From Azolla pinnata (Eukaryota; Streptophyta; Polypodiopsida; Salviniales; Salviniaceae): 38,381 bases of DNA. The notes below the pieces were generated by a model. That model had not been told where the DNA came from, ran no database searches, and saw only the letters and a list, made by a program, of their open reading frames with translations. Shown piece after piece: positions 21,901-34,000 of the stretch (position 1 is its first letter; every line of letters begins with the position of its first letter). The stretch covers positions 1 through 38,381 of the forward strand of contig JBBBWG010000271.1 in the NCBI GenBank assembly GCA_037176905.1. Direction: 5' to 3'. The translations under genes and the position numbers were made by a program.

Positions 21901-24900
21901 AGATCTGCTCTCTGCTTTCTTCTCCATCAAACACGATCTCTAGCATTCAAGCTAACATCCTATTCTCAGGTTGCTTGTTTGATTGTAATTGTTTGGTAGT
22001 TCAACAACCATTGGACAAATAAAGTCATTTCACATACTACATAGCAATACATATCAAAGGGCCAATTTATTATTAGCTAACATCAGGCATTCCAACAACC
22101 ATTGGACAAATAAACAGTCACTTCACAAACCACATTGCAATACCTATCATAGAGTCACGTCACATGCTATACTCTTCACCTTGTATAAATTGGCTACGAT
22201 GACTTGAATATTCTTTCTAACCCTGAACATTCTCAGCTACAAGGTTGTGTCTATATTCTTTCTAACACTGAAAATTCTCAGCTAGAAGGTTGTGACTTCT
22301 AATGCCGGAATGAATTTATAAACCGTCCCCCAAATCTACACAAGAAATAAATATTCAATGGCCACGATTACTTGGTTTGAGAATAAGACCTTGCAACAAT
22401 ATCATCTATGGAACATCATCAATGGCAAGACGAACCTTGAACGAACATGTTCATCCTCATCAAATGGTAAACTGTCACTCGCTCTTATTAAAGAAAACTG
22501 AACGTTGGCTTGATAAGGACGCTTGTTTGCATACTTTTCTCATTATTGATGCTAAATCTACTATTGTACATCAATTTGCAAATGAAGATTTGGGAATCAA
22601 GAAACAACCAATGGGAGCTTAAAAAGAAGAATGTAATATAGAGATAAACCACGCATAAACACTAGTGGTAAAAAATAAAGAAGTTTTATGGCTCCCTAAA
22701 CACTCTTGCATAAGTCACTCAGTTTGTTGCTCTTCCAAAACAGCTACTTCCCTTAGGAAGCGAGTCAGCAAGTCAATCGAAAATGAGTTTGTTTATCGTA
22801 TAAATGTATTCATTAACTACAAATAATGAAACCTCTAAGATTCAATAAAAATCCAGGTTTATGGCATGCTCTTTTCAGACATCTCAACAATCACTGTCTA
22901 GATAAAACCTCTATTCACAACTTGTTAAGGGTGTTCCTCATTCGAAGAAAACAAATACACCAAGTGTTTCTTGTCTTCATGACAAAGCAGCATCATCCCG
23001 CAATAATACCATGCAACTCTATCTTGCAATAAATGCACATGGATCTGTGATCTAAAAAAGTGCTACCCCCGGTGGTGCACAACATTTGATGCTTATCATT
23101 CTTGCAGAAAAATCTCAGTCCTTGACCACATTTCAAGGGCAGGTAGCTCGTTTTGATATCAAAAGGTAATTTTGAGGTTTCATGTGTATGTAATGTGCTT
23201 CCTAACACTATTACAAGAAGTAACGAAACCTCTATTATTCAAGAAAATCCAGCTTTGTGGCATGCTCTTTTTGGCCATCTCAACTATCACAGTCCAGATA
23301 AGCTCTCTATTTCATAGCTAGACAAGGGTCATTCTCATTTGAAAATACGTGACAAGCAGCATTATTCCCAACACCACCATGCAACATCTATCTTGCAATA
23401 CATGCACATGGACACAGTTGTCTACATCATCGACAGCTGTCCAGTTTAAAGCAGAAGCAAGCCCATAAAAAGCATTTAGAGATGTAAAACCCGTTTAAAA
23501 GTCCTCGGTGGTTTGCTTATAATCATGTTTCTAAGGGCAGATAGCCTGAATTTGAGGTCTAAAACCAAAAAATGTATGTTTCCTATCTACATACACAGTC
23601 TATAGTTTACCAGTTATAGGATATAAAATCCAAGTCTCAAGACATCTCTAGCGTCATTCATTTGTGGAGTCTAATCTGATGAATCTCAAACACATAAATG
23701 AACAAGTATGCAACATGATCAGATACACAAAGAGTACAAACCTCCTCATTTATGCTACTTTCCTTTGCTATGCACAGTATGACAATAGTGGCAACCCACT
23801 ACAACACAAGAATATATTGCTCTTCCAAAGAGGGAAGCGACCATGAAATCAGAATTAGTTCGATTGAGCATCATAAATGAGAATCAGGTCCCTCGCCCAA
23901 AAAATAGGCAAGCCATTGGACTGAATTGGATCTTAAAGATCATATACAGGGTTGATAGAACTCTAGATAACTTTAAGGCATGCTTAATTACAAATAAAAA
24001 GCTTTTTGTTTTAAAGATAGAGAAACTCTGGGCTGATTTTGAAACAAAATTTATAGTGATAGATTCGGAACTTGTTCATTATTTTCTAAGCTTTAAAGTC
24101 TTAAATCACATAATACAGTATGCCTTTGAGACCTATAACAATTGTGTCTACGCTAAATACAATCCACTAGAATGTGTTCACACATATAACCATTAGGTTG
24201 TTACAAAGGAGGGTTTATTGACATATTCAAAGAGTTATTCTTCCATCTCCAATACTTATCAACTGCCCTTAGACGAATTATGAGAACAAAAATGTTGAAA
24301 TAAACATCGCTGAATATGCCTTCCTTTTTGTCGTGGTGATATCGATACAAGAAGCCACACCTAGCATTGTTTCATGGTAGGCTAATGCTTAAAACGTGGC
24401 AAGTCAAATGAACAAATTTTGGTTTCTACCAATTGAATACCAAGCTTTTTGGTGAACTACTTTGGTTAATGCAACTACATTGTCATGAAATTCTCATTAA
24501 CAGCCAAGAGTATTATGCATTGGCACTAATTAGTTGAATCTCAAGTCATCAGCTAGAGTATAGCATCACTCAAAAAATGGCACAGATTCATCCACCAAGG
24601 CGATCACTTTCAAGAAAAACCCGCTATTTTTGCTTCAAATCAATGTTGGATAGCGTTCTGAGCTTGAGAGGTGGTGTTGAATGTCAAGTTTTACTCTCTT
24701 CTTTCTCTTCCATATTATGCTACAATATTTATTATCAACACGATCCTATTATCAGCTTTTTTATTTGATTGTAGCTGTTATGTAATCCAACCAATTGACT
24801 AACAAACAAGCATTTCACCTGCGGCATCCTAATAACTACCACAGAACCACTTCACCTACTGTGTCTTTCACTCTATATGAATCGGTCACTCTAGTGGCAC

Positions 24901-26009
24901 TTGAATACAAATTCCTTTCTGCTCCTACCCGTGTCTCTATTTTATTGTTTCATACTCCAAGATCCTTAGATAAAGAATAGGTAGTAAATCCACTCAGTCA
25001 TAAAGAAATATTTTATACTGAACACCCTAAATTTAATTTGAGTATCACATCTAACTTCTGCAAATGAGATCAACTATCTTCATAAACATTTCTGGTAATT
25101 GAAAATTGTCTACATCAGAGCACAATACCCTTCCCTTTCCTATGACTTGTTCTTGAAGAGATATGCTTAACAAACATTAAAATGTAATTCTCTTCTTCAT
25201 GATTCAAGGTTGAATTCTAGATGGAGAAAGATCTATAAATCCTCAGCAGCCTCTGATCAGCAGACCCCTCAAAGAAGCCACAACATCTTTTTTCTAATGG
25301 TTTCCATAATTAATTCTTGACGATATAGCAAATAAACCAAACCACCTAAATGATACAGATTTCATGGTTAATTCTTGAAGATACACAGGCTTTACAAAAG
25401 CTCACACTACATTTCCGATATCTCTCATTCTTCATAATCAAACGTTTAAATCTTGCTGAAGGAGTGATAGGGAAACTTACCAGTGGCATGAAGCTCTTCA
25501 AAACAAGCTGCCATTGCGTCAGTAGTACGAACAATGAAGTCGCCAACTTGTTTAGGAGAAGAATCAGCAGCAGCAGGAGAAGGAGAAGAAGAAGAATACT
25601 GTTGGCATTTAAGCTCAGTAGCTCGTTCCATGGCTTCCAGGAGTATATCCGAGCCGAGCCGAATGTCCGCGATTATTTTAAGAGCGTGAGAGAGGCATTC
25701 CATGGCCTGAGAAAGCTGCTTAGGGGGAGCTTTCGGTTCATTATCATAGTGGTCGACATCCCCATCGTGTCTTGCTCCTGCGCCTCCTCCTTTCAGGGTG
25801 CTGGCAGCCGCTGAGGAAGACGAAGGAGTATTGAGGAGAGCAGAGAGTGCGGAAGAAGTGTCTGCGTTGACTGTGGGATCCATCTGCTCGGATGACTGTG
25901 AGAAGAGAGGAGAGGCCCTGGATCCGAAGAACCCCGTGCTCGGGGAAGACAGTGCGGGGCTTGGCTGCTGCTGCTGCTGCTGTTGATGATGATGATGAAG
26001 ATGATGCTG

Positions 26010-26043
<34 letters not shown>

Positions 26044-26099
26044 AATTGATGATGCTGCTGCAGGTGAAGATGCTGGTGCGGATGCTGAGGATGATTCAT
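18980..26099 (-). CDS. MED27: Mediator complex subunit 27 (MED27), 7 exons
   Basis: A Mediator tail/core subunit that links transcription factors to RNA polymerase II in the nucleus. Exons (minus): 26099-25481, 21016-20845, 20657-20273, 20191-20132, 20046-19972, 19316-19273, 19178-18980; product 517 residues; introns GT-AG. Recognised by PKQLSQAMECLSHALKIIAD (N-terminal helix), HPWGLQVPLICSDGAIVAYS, WKRQIAGQAAASAVERTRLA, the KAFIEQKRHFFP segment, WVYTYQSLFSKPC, and the C-terminal metal-binding pattern C451-x2-C454...H502-x2-C505 with LLPPVVRPY between. The first 70 residues are a His/Gln-rich tract that is longer than usual and variable. Intron 1 is 4464 bp and houses a Ty1/copia fossil. The start is the first ATG after a (GAA)n leader; that frame stays open upstream, so a longer N-terminus is possible. 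Confidence 0.94.
21881..24945 (+). mobile_element. Very old Ty1/copia fossil inside MED27 intron 1
   Basis: The plus strand, antisense to MED27, carries pieces of a copia element: two GAG-pre-integrase-like boxes (LWHALFRHLNNH near 22860 and LWHALFGHLNYH near 23253) and a reverse-transcriptase piece (VPRPKNRQAIGLNWILK near 23894, with LVHYFLSFKVL near 24074). Diverged LTR-like segments lie at about 21881-22230 and 24675-24945, both starting TGTTG and sharing an AACCATTGGACAAATAA / AACCAATTGACTAACAA block. The element is heavily broken; the LTR divergence suggests an age of many millions of years. A 44-bp tandem duplication sits at about 22207-22293. Confidence 0.7.
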
Positions 26100-26590
26100 C
26101 CTTCTTCTTCTTCTTCTTCTTCTTCTTCTTCTTCTTCTTCTTCTTCTTCTTCTACTAGGTTCTTGTTTCTTCTTCTTCTTCTTCTTCTTCTTCTGCTAGG
26201 TTCTTGTTCTTGTTCTTGTTGTTTGTTTTTGTTCTTCTTCTTCTTCTTCTCCTCCTCCTCCTCCTCCTCCTCCTCCTCCTTCTTCTGCTTGGTTCTTCTT
26301 CTTCTTCTGCTAGGTTCTTCTTCTTCTGCTGCTAGGTTCTTCTTCTTCTTCTTCTGCTAGGTTCTTCTTCTTCTGCTGCTAGGTTCTTCTTCTTCTTCTG
26401 CTGCTGCTGCTGCTGCTGCTGCTTCTAGCTCCAGTTCTTCTTCTTCTTCTTCTTCTTCTTCAAGCTTCTGTTCTTTGTCTTCTTCGTCTTCCTCTTCAAG
26501 TTTCTGTTTTCTTCTTTTGCTGCTGCAGCTGCTGCTTCGAGCTTCTGTTCTTCTTCTTCTTCTTCTTTCTTCTTCTTCTTCTTCTTCAAA
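25940..26590 (+). repeat. Compound CTG/CTT polypyrimidine tract over the MED27 5' end
   Basis: From 25965 to 26065 the plus strand is (CTG)n/(GAT)n, which encodes the Gln/His run of MED27. From 26099 to 26590 it is almost pure CTT with CTC, CTG and TGCTAGGTTCTT interruptions. The minus-strand leader of MED27 is thus GAA-rich. Long polypurine/polypyrimidine mirror tracts can form triplex DNA. Confidence 0.95.
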
Positions 26591-26599
26591 CCTAATGAA

Positions 26600-27527
26600 G
26601 ACTTAAAACCCTAATGAAGGATTAAGGAGGCTAATCCGAACCCTAATAAAATTAACACTATGTCTTCATAATCAGAATGTTCCTACTAGCCAAACTTTCT
26701 TAAGTATCTTTGCTAAAACCTTGTCACGATTACTCATTAAACCAACTAACCTTAGTCCATTGTCTTGACTCGATTATGAATCCAACAACCGAGTCTGGCT
26801 TGAAATCGGAATCGCCCTCCCTGGTTTGGACAAACCCTCAAACTCGCCGATTTCGAGCCAAACAGAGTTTTCCATCACTCGTGTTGACCTCTCTGGTTAG
26901 TACCTGTAACCATCGCCATGTTATGCCCTCTATCCTCATCGATCCACGAGCCGACTCCTGTATTGTATCGTGGCTTCGCAATCTACTTTGTTGTTGCAAA
27001 GTCTTTGGCAAATTTGTTTTGATTATGGCAAAAGGCTGGGGAAGTACCTAGAAAGCCCGAGAGAGAACCATGAGAAGGGCCAATTGACAATTGTCTACCA
27101 TCAAAGCTTTATGTCATTTGAGTATATATTCATGACATAATGAGCATATTGTTAGATTCTGAAAAGAAATGCAGTTGTTGATAAACCATAGAGTGCAAGC
27201 TACTCGAACACTAACTTTTGTGTGTTTGCCTGCGCGCTTGAGAAAGGACCTGTGATTTTGAATGTATATATACGTGTAATCAACAATTAGGCAATTATGT
27301 GGCTGAAAAGTTATCGATTCATTACGACTAAAAAATCTTTTTAACATACGAAAATTTACTTGATTTAATAAGCTTTTACAATCTTTTGATGACATATTCG
27401 AATGTGTATGAAGGAATCGTATTCCAATTGTCGACTTACGAGATGAAAATCAACCGAGTTACGAGCTTCAATGCGGACCAAATCAATCACTGCTAATGCT
27501 TAGAATCATTCTCTCTTTTATACAGCA
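26600..27527. other. Intergenic DNA between MED27 and the AGPase gene
   Basis: AT-rich unique sequence. An open plus-strand stretch at 26710-27051 is Ser/Pro-rich and unrecognised, with no start context or splice partner that I trust. Promoter elements of MED27 should lie in or near here, but none stands out. No RNA gene is seen. Confidence 0.5.
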
Positions 27528-27781
27528 ATTGTGTGAAAGAGAAGCTACACCAAAATCATTTGCAGAGGTTTTCCATGATAGATAAATAGATAGATAGATA
27601 GATANNNNNNNNNNNNNNNNNNNNNNNNNNNNNNNNNNNNNNNNNNNNNNNNNNNNNNNNNNNNNNNNNNNNNNNNNNNNNNNNNNNNNNNNNNNNNNNN
27701 NNNNATTGTGTGAAAGAGAAGCTACACCAAAATCATTTGCAGAGGTTTTCCATGATAGATAAATAGATAGATAGATAGATA
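27528..27781. other. Second assembly gap (100 N) with identical 77-bp flanks
   Basis: 27528-27604 and 27705-27781 are identical over 77 bp and flank 100 N (27605-27704). The flanks end in a (GATA)n microsatellite, a plausible reason for a break in the assembly graph. As at 11464, the real genome probably has one copy and no gap. Confidence 0.93.
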
Positions 27782-27819
27782 TTGATACAGATATATATAG
27801 ATATCCAAATATTCTGATT

Positions 27820-27965
27820 ATTGGACAAAAAATAAAATAATTGCATTATATGAGCCACAATCGGTTTTAACTAGATCAGTAAGGCAAGGAATACCCATTC
27901 TATTGCATATGGATGAACTCAAACTGGTTTCCGAGCTCGAAAACTGCATGAATTCAACCACAACG
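27820..27965 (+). mobile_element. Possible LINE reverse-transcriptase scrap
   Basis: The reading IIALYEPQSVLTRSVRQGIP resembles the LINE segment ALY...TRGVRQGCPL. It is one short match antisense to the neighbouring genes, just beyond the AGPase stop codon. Nothing else of a LINE is visible nearby. Confidence 0.45.
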
Positions 27966-28056
27966 CAAGATATCGCCCATGTATGATATAAGAGGACTAG
28001 TAAAAAGCACCGTATGCTCACTTCGATGGCATCATATCGAAGCACCTCCGACAACA

Positions 28057-31000
28057 TCATACTACCGTCCCATCCTTAATCGTCGAATTCTTCGGTATCA
28101 CTGTTATTCCCGAGCGAATGTAGAACCCCTCATCACTTCTATCGCTATCTTCGACATTCTGAAGAAAAGAAAAAGCGACAAAGCCAAGGGCATTCATCAT
28201 GGATAAGGACACTTCAAAAAATATCTTTCCATGAAAACTATGAAAGGCAAGATACCTGGGAGTTCGTCAAGATAACATTCCTCCCTATTCTTGCATTCTT
28301 GTCGATTATACAGTTCCTGCAATGCCCGAAGATGTTTTTCTATAACTTATAAACCACAACCCCGAAACAGAAACAGAATTTATGAAAACCTCCGATTCTC
28401 ACTAGACTTTCAAAGGAAACATATGTCTCGTGAATGTTTCTATAATTCCTAACTGGCCCTACAGTTTCCAATGCTCTAAGTTTCTATTTGGCGAAATCAA
28501 TCAGGATATAGTGACAACACAAGCATTTTCGAGAAAGGGCATTATAGACCTATTTCGACCTTCTTTCTTGTTGGATATGCACACAAAACAGCAAGGTGAT
28601 GAAAAATCCCAGGAAATTGCTGGAACAATCTTCCTCTCAAGTCGTACAAATGTTTCTCGTTCAGTACCTTATTTTGGAATTTTCTCCGACTCCTACTGGG
28701 ACCTTCCCTTGAGCCAAAAGAGATGCACGCTCTGCATCAGTTTCATAAAAATCGGCACCAAGCATAACGGTATCCTGGATGATAGTAATATCAAAAGAAT
28801 CATAGTATTCAGCTGAGCGTTAATTTGAGGATCCAAAGAATTAGAGAAAAGTCATTCATATGCAAACCTTTAATTCCACACCATCTTCGATGCGTGATCG
28901 GATCCCAACTATTGAATGTTCCACTGAGCAGCTTTGCAAGAAACACCCATGTGAAAGGATAGAGCCCACAATCTGTAGACCCATAGAGAGCAAATTAGAG
29001 TGCGTACACAAATGCAACATTATCTGATCAATGTTGTCTAATATAATTAAACTTACTCTGCAGCTATCCACTTTAGTTGGTGGCAAATATCTTGCAGACG
29101 TGTATATGGGCTTGGCAGCATCATAGAAACTGAATTTCGGTGGCTTTACAAGAGAGGTACAAATTCAGATAGTAAATCTAACTTACACTTCTTGAAAATA
29201 TGACCAGTACAATACCCTACACTTTCTAGCCGATTTTAAATAGGTACCTGAGCTGTGAGTGCAAGATTGGCTTCATAAAAAGATTTAATGGTTCCTATAT
29301 CTTCCCAATAGCCATTGAACAAGTACGCCTGCACATTTTTAACATTTGGTTAGTACATTATGGATCTCAACACATTGATTCCGTTAAACGGATAATAGAG
29401 AATGCAAATTTCCCCCAACCTAGAAAAGAAAGAATTCACAGATCAAAATATGAATCTAGATCATATATTCCCAAGAAATCCTGAATCTACCACTAATCAA
29501 CAGAGACGTGACGTTCATTGATATGCTCTAGCAGAAAAGTTATTATGACAAAAATTGGTTGTCTTTTCCTTTATAGTATTCTATGACACGGTGGGGCATG
29601 CAATATACAGTCAGCTCGGTTTGGGATATGTGAGGTGTCATAGATTCGGATCCTAAAGCAGACATGTCTCTAGTATGAGATAACAAGGATCAACTGCAAC
29701 TAGCATATATTTTCTGTTAGAATTTATTACATATATTTCTGAATTTACCTTTACATTGTATTCTTTTGCAGACGCAGGAATAATTTCTGAGCCAAAATCA
29801 TTTGCAGTGGGATATCGCCACCTATACAAGCAAACTAATCGAGTTGAAATTCTTTCAACTGTTCGGTGAGGTATTTATACTTCAACTGAAGTTGCAATCA
29901 ACCACATGTTACCTGAGAAGCTTGAGAAGGATGTCTTTTTTGAACACGTAAACACCCATTGAAGCTATATAAGGAGATTCCTTTGCTGCCTCCGCATCGA
30001 GACCCAGAATAGTGGTATCCACTTGCTGATGTGAAGTACTTAACGTTAATACCAATGGGAAAGAAAAACTACGTATTGCTTTCATGTAAAGCTTGAAAAA
30101 AAAACTACCCAGAAATGTTCTTTATCATCTAAAGCCCCTAAACTTTTGTTATTTTCCCAGGTCAAAACCTCATAGAAAAAATAGCCAGATGGATTTATTG
30201 TTGTATCGTAGTGCTCAGATAACTCGTTTAATTGAGAAAATTGGATGAGATTGATCATACAGAAGCTCGAATAAGAGAAAATGCATCAGAAATAAGAACA
30301 TAAGGTATTCTTAACCGTTTTCCCCTGCCAGGTAAAAGTGATTGACTTATCTGGATGACGGATGAAAACTCACCATGGCTTTCAAATCATCTCCTTTTGG
30401 CTTCTCTGCAAAGTTCAAAACACGACCATTTTCGTCGATTTTCATCAAGCCATAGTCTGATGCTCGACTGCAACGAATCAAAAATATTGGCCACTAAAAT
30501 GGGTTCATATTTTGGGACATATTAATGCCATATACTGTAAGCCGCAAAAATAGACAATGATACTCAGCTAAATACAGTGTATAGAGGTCTTACCTATCAT
30601 CAATGGGCACGCAGGATATTGTAATATCAGCATCACTGTCCTTGTGCTTCTGAAAACAAAAACACTTGCAGATTGTCTCAGTAGAAAGATGGAATGACTG
30701 ATTTGTAACAAACAAGACTATAACCTGCACAAAGTCCATGTAATCCATACGATACAAATGATCACCCGAAAGGATAACAACATGCTCCAGATCTGCATTC
30801 TTCGGATCCTGTAGTATATATCAGAAGCAATTACTCTATAAGTATAAAAATTAACAACTGAATAAAAACATTGGAATCAGAATTACATTTGGTTAGACTT
30901 ACACAAAACTAACTTGACTTTTAAGCAGTTTAAAATGTATCAACGTTAGCCAAAGATTTATTATACTAACCTCAAGGAGCCACGTGAACTGTCTCACAGC

Positions 31001-34000
31001 ATCAGCTGTTCCTTGAAACCAGTTCATCCCTGTCTCACCAGGTCTTTGTGTTGCTGCGAGAACCTGGCAAATATTATTACCAGTTTTAGCTGTTAAGACC
31101 AAGCTGTCCATGCTTAATGCTTCAAGAAATAAGTAGATCATAAACATTTCAAATTCAAGGCTTATGAATGAGGTCATCCATTCTTTACAGGCTTGGGAAA
31201 GAAAAAGAGAAACCCCAAAGTTATGTGCTATTTCCGGGTATATTTCCTATGTTTTCGAAAAATGATATTATGGTACTTTTTGGAATTTTATTGTGGTATT
31301 TTTCTGGATATAAACTAAAATGGCAGTGCTGTATTGTTTTTAAGAAAGCAAAGTACCTCCACAAAACCATCTCCAAAATTGACACCATTCCCAAAATTAT
31401 AAGTCCTGGCAAGGTGCCGATTCAGAGATGCTGAATTGAATTGTGTGAGAATAAACACTTTGTTGATGCCACTGTTGATACAGTTGCTCATAGGAACATC
31501 AATCAATCGATAAGCCCCACCAATAGGAACCTAAGAGATCAAGAAACATGTCACACGAGGGATAGACCCAATCTTAAATTGCACCCATGTAAAACAACCT
31601 GACATGATTAATCCAACAAGAATCTAAACCTTTAAATTCCATACCAAAAGATGAAACATCGTCATATCTTGATATGGAAACTCAATAATGATGCATTATA
31701 ATCCAAATAACATATACCATTCATTACAAGTTCTAGCTTTCTTCACTTCCAAAGTTCTAAGAGGCATGTCAAATATGAAAAAATGTAATTGACTGAATAG
31801 GATAAACGTCGATGGCCTAAATATGAGAAAATGTAATGGACTGAATAGGATAAACGTCGATGGCCTAAACCAGCAAAATCCAAATATAATGATCACATAA
31901 ACCCCAAAGAGATTAGTACATTCTGAAATATCATAGTGCTCTTAATAGAGTTTCTTCCTTCAAGCAAGTAGAATCTTTACATAAATCTCGTGGCTTGAGG
32001 TGCTTAAAGCAAGGCGCAAAGAGTGCAGTTCAGGACATTGAGCCAACAGAATCTTTACATTTTAACCGTTAATGTTTAATCGCAGATTCTACCATAGTGC
32101 ACCATTTAAGAATCCGTATATACAGCTCCTAAGCTTCAGTTGCTAAGGCAAGGATAAAACAGTGAAATACTGAACATTGAAGCAACAGAATCCCAACATT
32201 TCACCTGCAGTGTATTGTCACAGATTCTATGGTAATGCATCATTTGAGAATCTGTACAGCTGCAGGTGTGAAAAACGTTGATCCAACAACATTTCAACCT
32301 CCATCATTTACTCACAGACTTATAATAGTGCAGCATTCGAGAATCTGTACATAAAGCTCCTAATCTTCAGCTTCTGGCAAGGAAAATATCGATCCAACTA
32401 CATTTTAACCTCCAGAATTTAGTCACTGATTCTACAATAGTGCATCATTTGAGAGGCAATGTAGTAGAATCTTTACAATCTCATGCCAAATACCAGAGAG
32501 TTACAGATCATTTGAGAAAAAACACACTGTAGTGGCATTAATCTGAACATAGGAAAAACACTCTAGTAGCATTGACCCACACAATAGAGAAAATATTCTT
32601 TAGTAACATTGAATCAAACAATATAGATAATCATACTTTAGTTATCTGAAGATTAAGAAAACACACTGCAGGAGCGTTTATCTGAAGAATACAGAAACGC
32701 ACTTTACTAACATCAATCCAAACAACAGACAGGCATGCTTTGGTAACATCAAATCCAATTATAAAGAAACACACATTAGTAACATTCAACTGAATATTAT
32801 GCTTACCGCTGGTTTTGCACGTTGCTTTGTAAGAGGAAATAATCGAGTTCCAGCCCCCCCTCCAAGAATGATCGACAGGACAGAACGAGGATCAACCGGC
32901 GATCTTGGTACAGTGATCGAGGTCTAAGATGCAAAATACCAAAGCTGAGGGTTTAAAATACAGAAATCTGTAATAGTTTCAACACAAAGAGCTTTTAATT
33001 CATAGTACAAAGTAACAATAGTGGTATGTAAAAATATATATAAATGTCTACGTTGAAGAACTGTAAATCTAAAGGATCCTGCTTTGAATGACATGCCATA
33101 TGCATATTCTTCGAATCATTACTTAAATAGATTTGTGTGCAGTTAGATGAAATAACAATGTGTGTGCAATCAGATCAAATGAGCAAGCCTATAATCTACA
33201 ATGGGATTTCCAGAGAAATTCGTCTAGGAAATAAGACTGCGAGATGCTTCTTTGTGTCAGGGTCTCTGAATCATAGACTAAGAAGAAAAGGGAGAATTAT
33301 TGCTGAGATAACAGATATGGATGATGCTTTCAAGCTAGCATACAATTCAAACAGTGGTGAAAAGTCAAAGACTCATAATAATACAGCGAAAAGAGGAAGA
33401 ATTTATTTCTGGTTATTGCCACATAGAAGAGGTAACTGGCGCAAATGGATCCGTTTCGAGCATAAAACAGCACTCAATTTTAAAGTCCAGAGAAAAACCA
33501 AAGATTTGGAATAACACAGAGAAAAGAGGAAGAATTCATTTCGGATTATTGCAACAGCTCAGAGGTTCAGAAACTAGCGCACAAATTAAACAGGCATGAA
33601 AAATCGAAGAATAAGAGGGAGAATTCATGTCCGATTAACGCAACAGGTGGAGATAACTGACAAAAATCGATTCTTTTCGAGCAGAGACTAGCAGTCAATT
33701 TGAACTGCCGTGGAAAATCAAAATTAACACAGAGGAAGAAGGAAAGATAAGAATGTAGCATCATTGGGAGCTTCATATGTATTCGCCTTTCCTTTGTTCC
33801 GCAGCTCCAATGGAAAAGCATGGCTTTCTTTTGTAGTGCCTCAATGATGAGAAAGAGGACAGATTTTCTCCAGAGAAAAAAGGAAGAAACTCCATCTCCG
33901 CCACAGTAGAACAGAGAGAAGACATTCGCAACGAAGGTCGCTTCAGAAAACGTACGACGAAATGCATGCAGGAGTAATTCCAGTTGGTAAGGAGCACCCG

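Noticed and set aside
25798-26360. Plus-strand open frames opposite MED27 exon 1
   Set aside because: Shadow of the MED27 coding strand and of the CTG/CTT tract; no independent signal.
27528-27781. Biological direct repeats or target duplications around an unknown insertion
   Set aside because: Both gaps in the window have exactly 77-bp identical flanks and 100 N, which points to assembly overlap.
27979-28206. Plus-strand open frame opposite the last AGPase exon
   Set aside because: The minus strand encodes the conserved C-terminus ending TIKDGTVV; the plus-strand reading is a shadow.
28430-28816. 128-codon plus-strand open frame
   Set aside because: It lies opposite AGPase exon 13 and intron 13, and the minus strand there encodes a well-conserved AGPase segment.
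31696-31896. Minus-strand frame with a repeated [10 protein letters not shown] unit
   Set aside because: Translation of the 48-bp tandem duplication inside AGPase intron 2; not a protein repeat.
33137-33599. Plus-strand open frames in AGPase intron 1
   Set aside because: They follow the degenerate tandem repeat, match no family and lie within a spliced intron of a well-supported gene.
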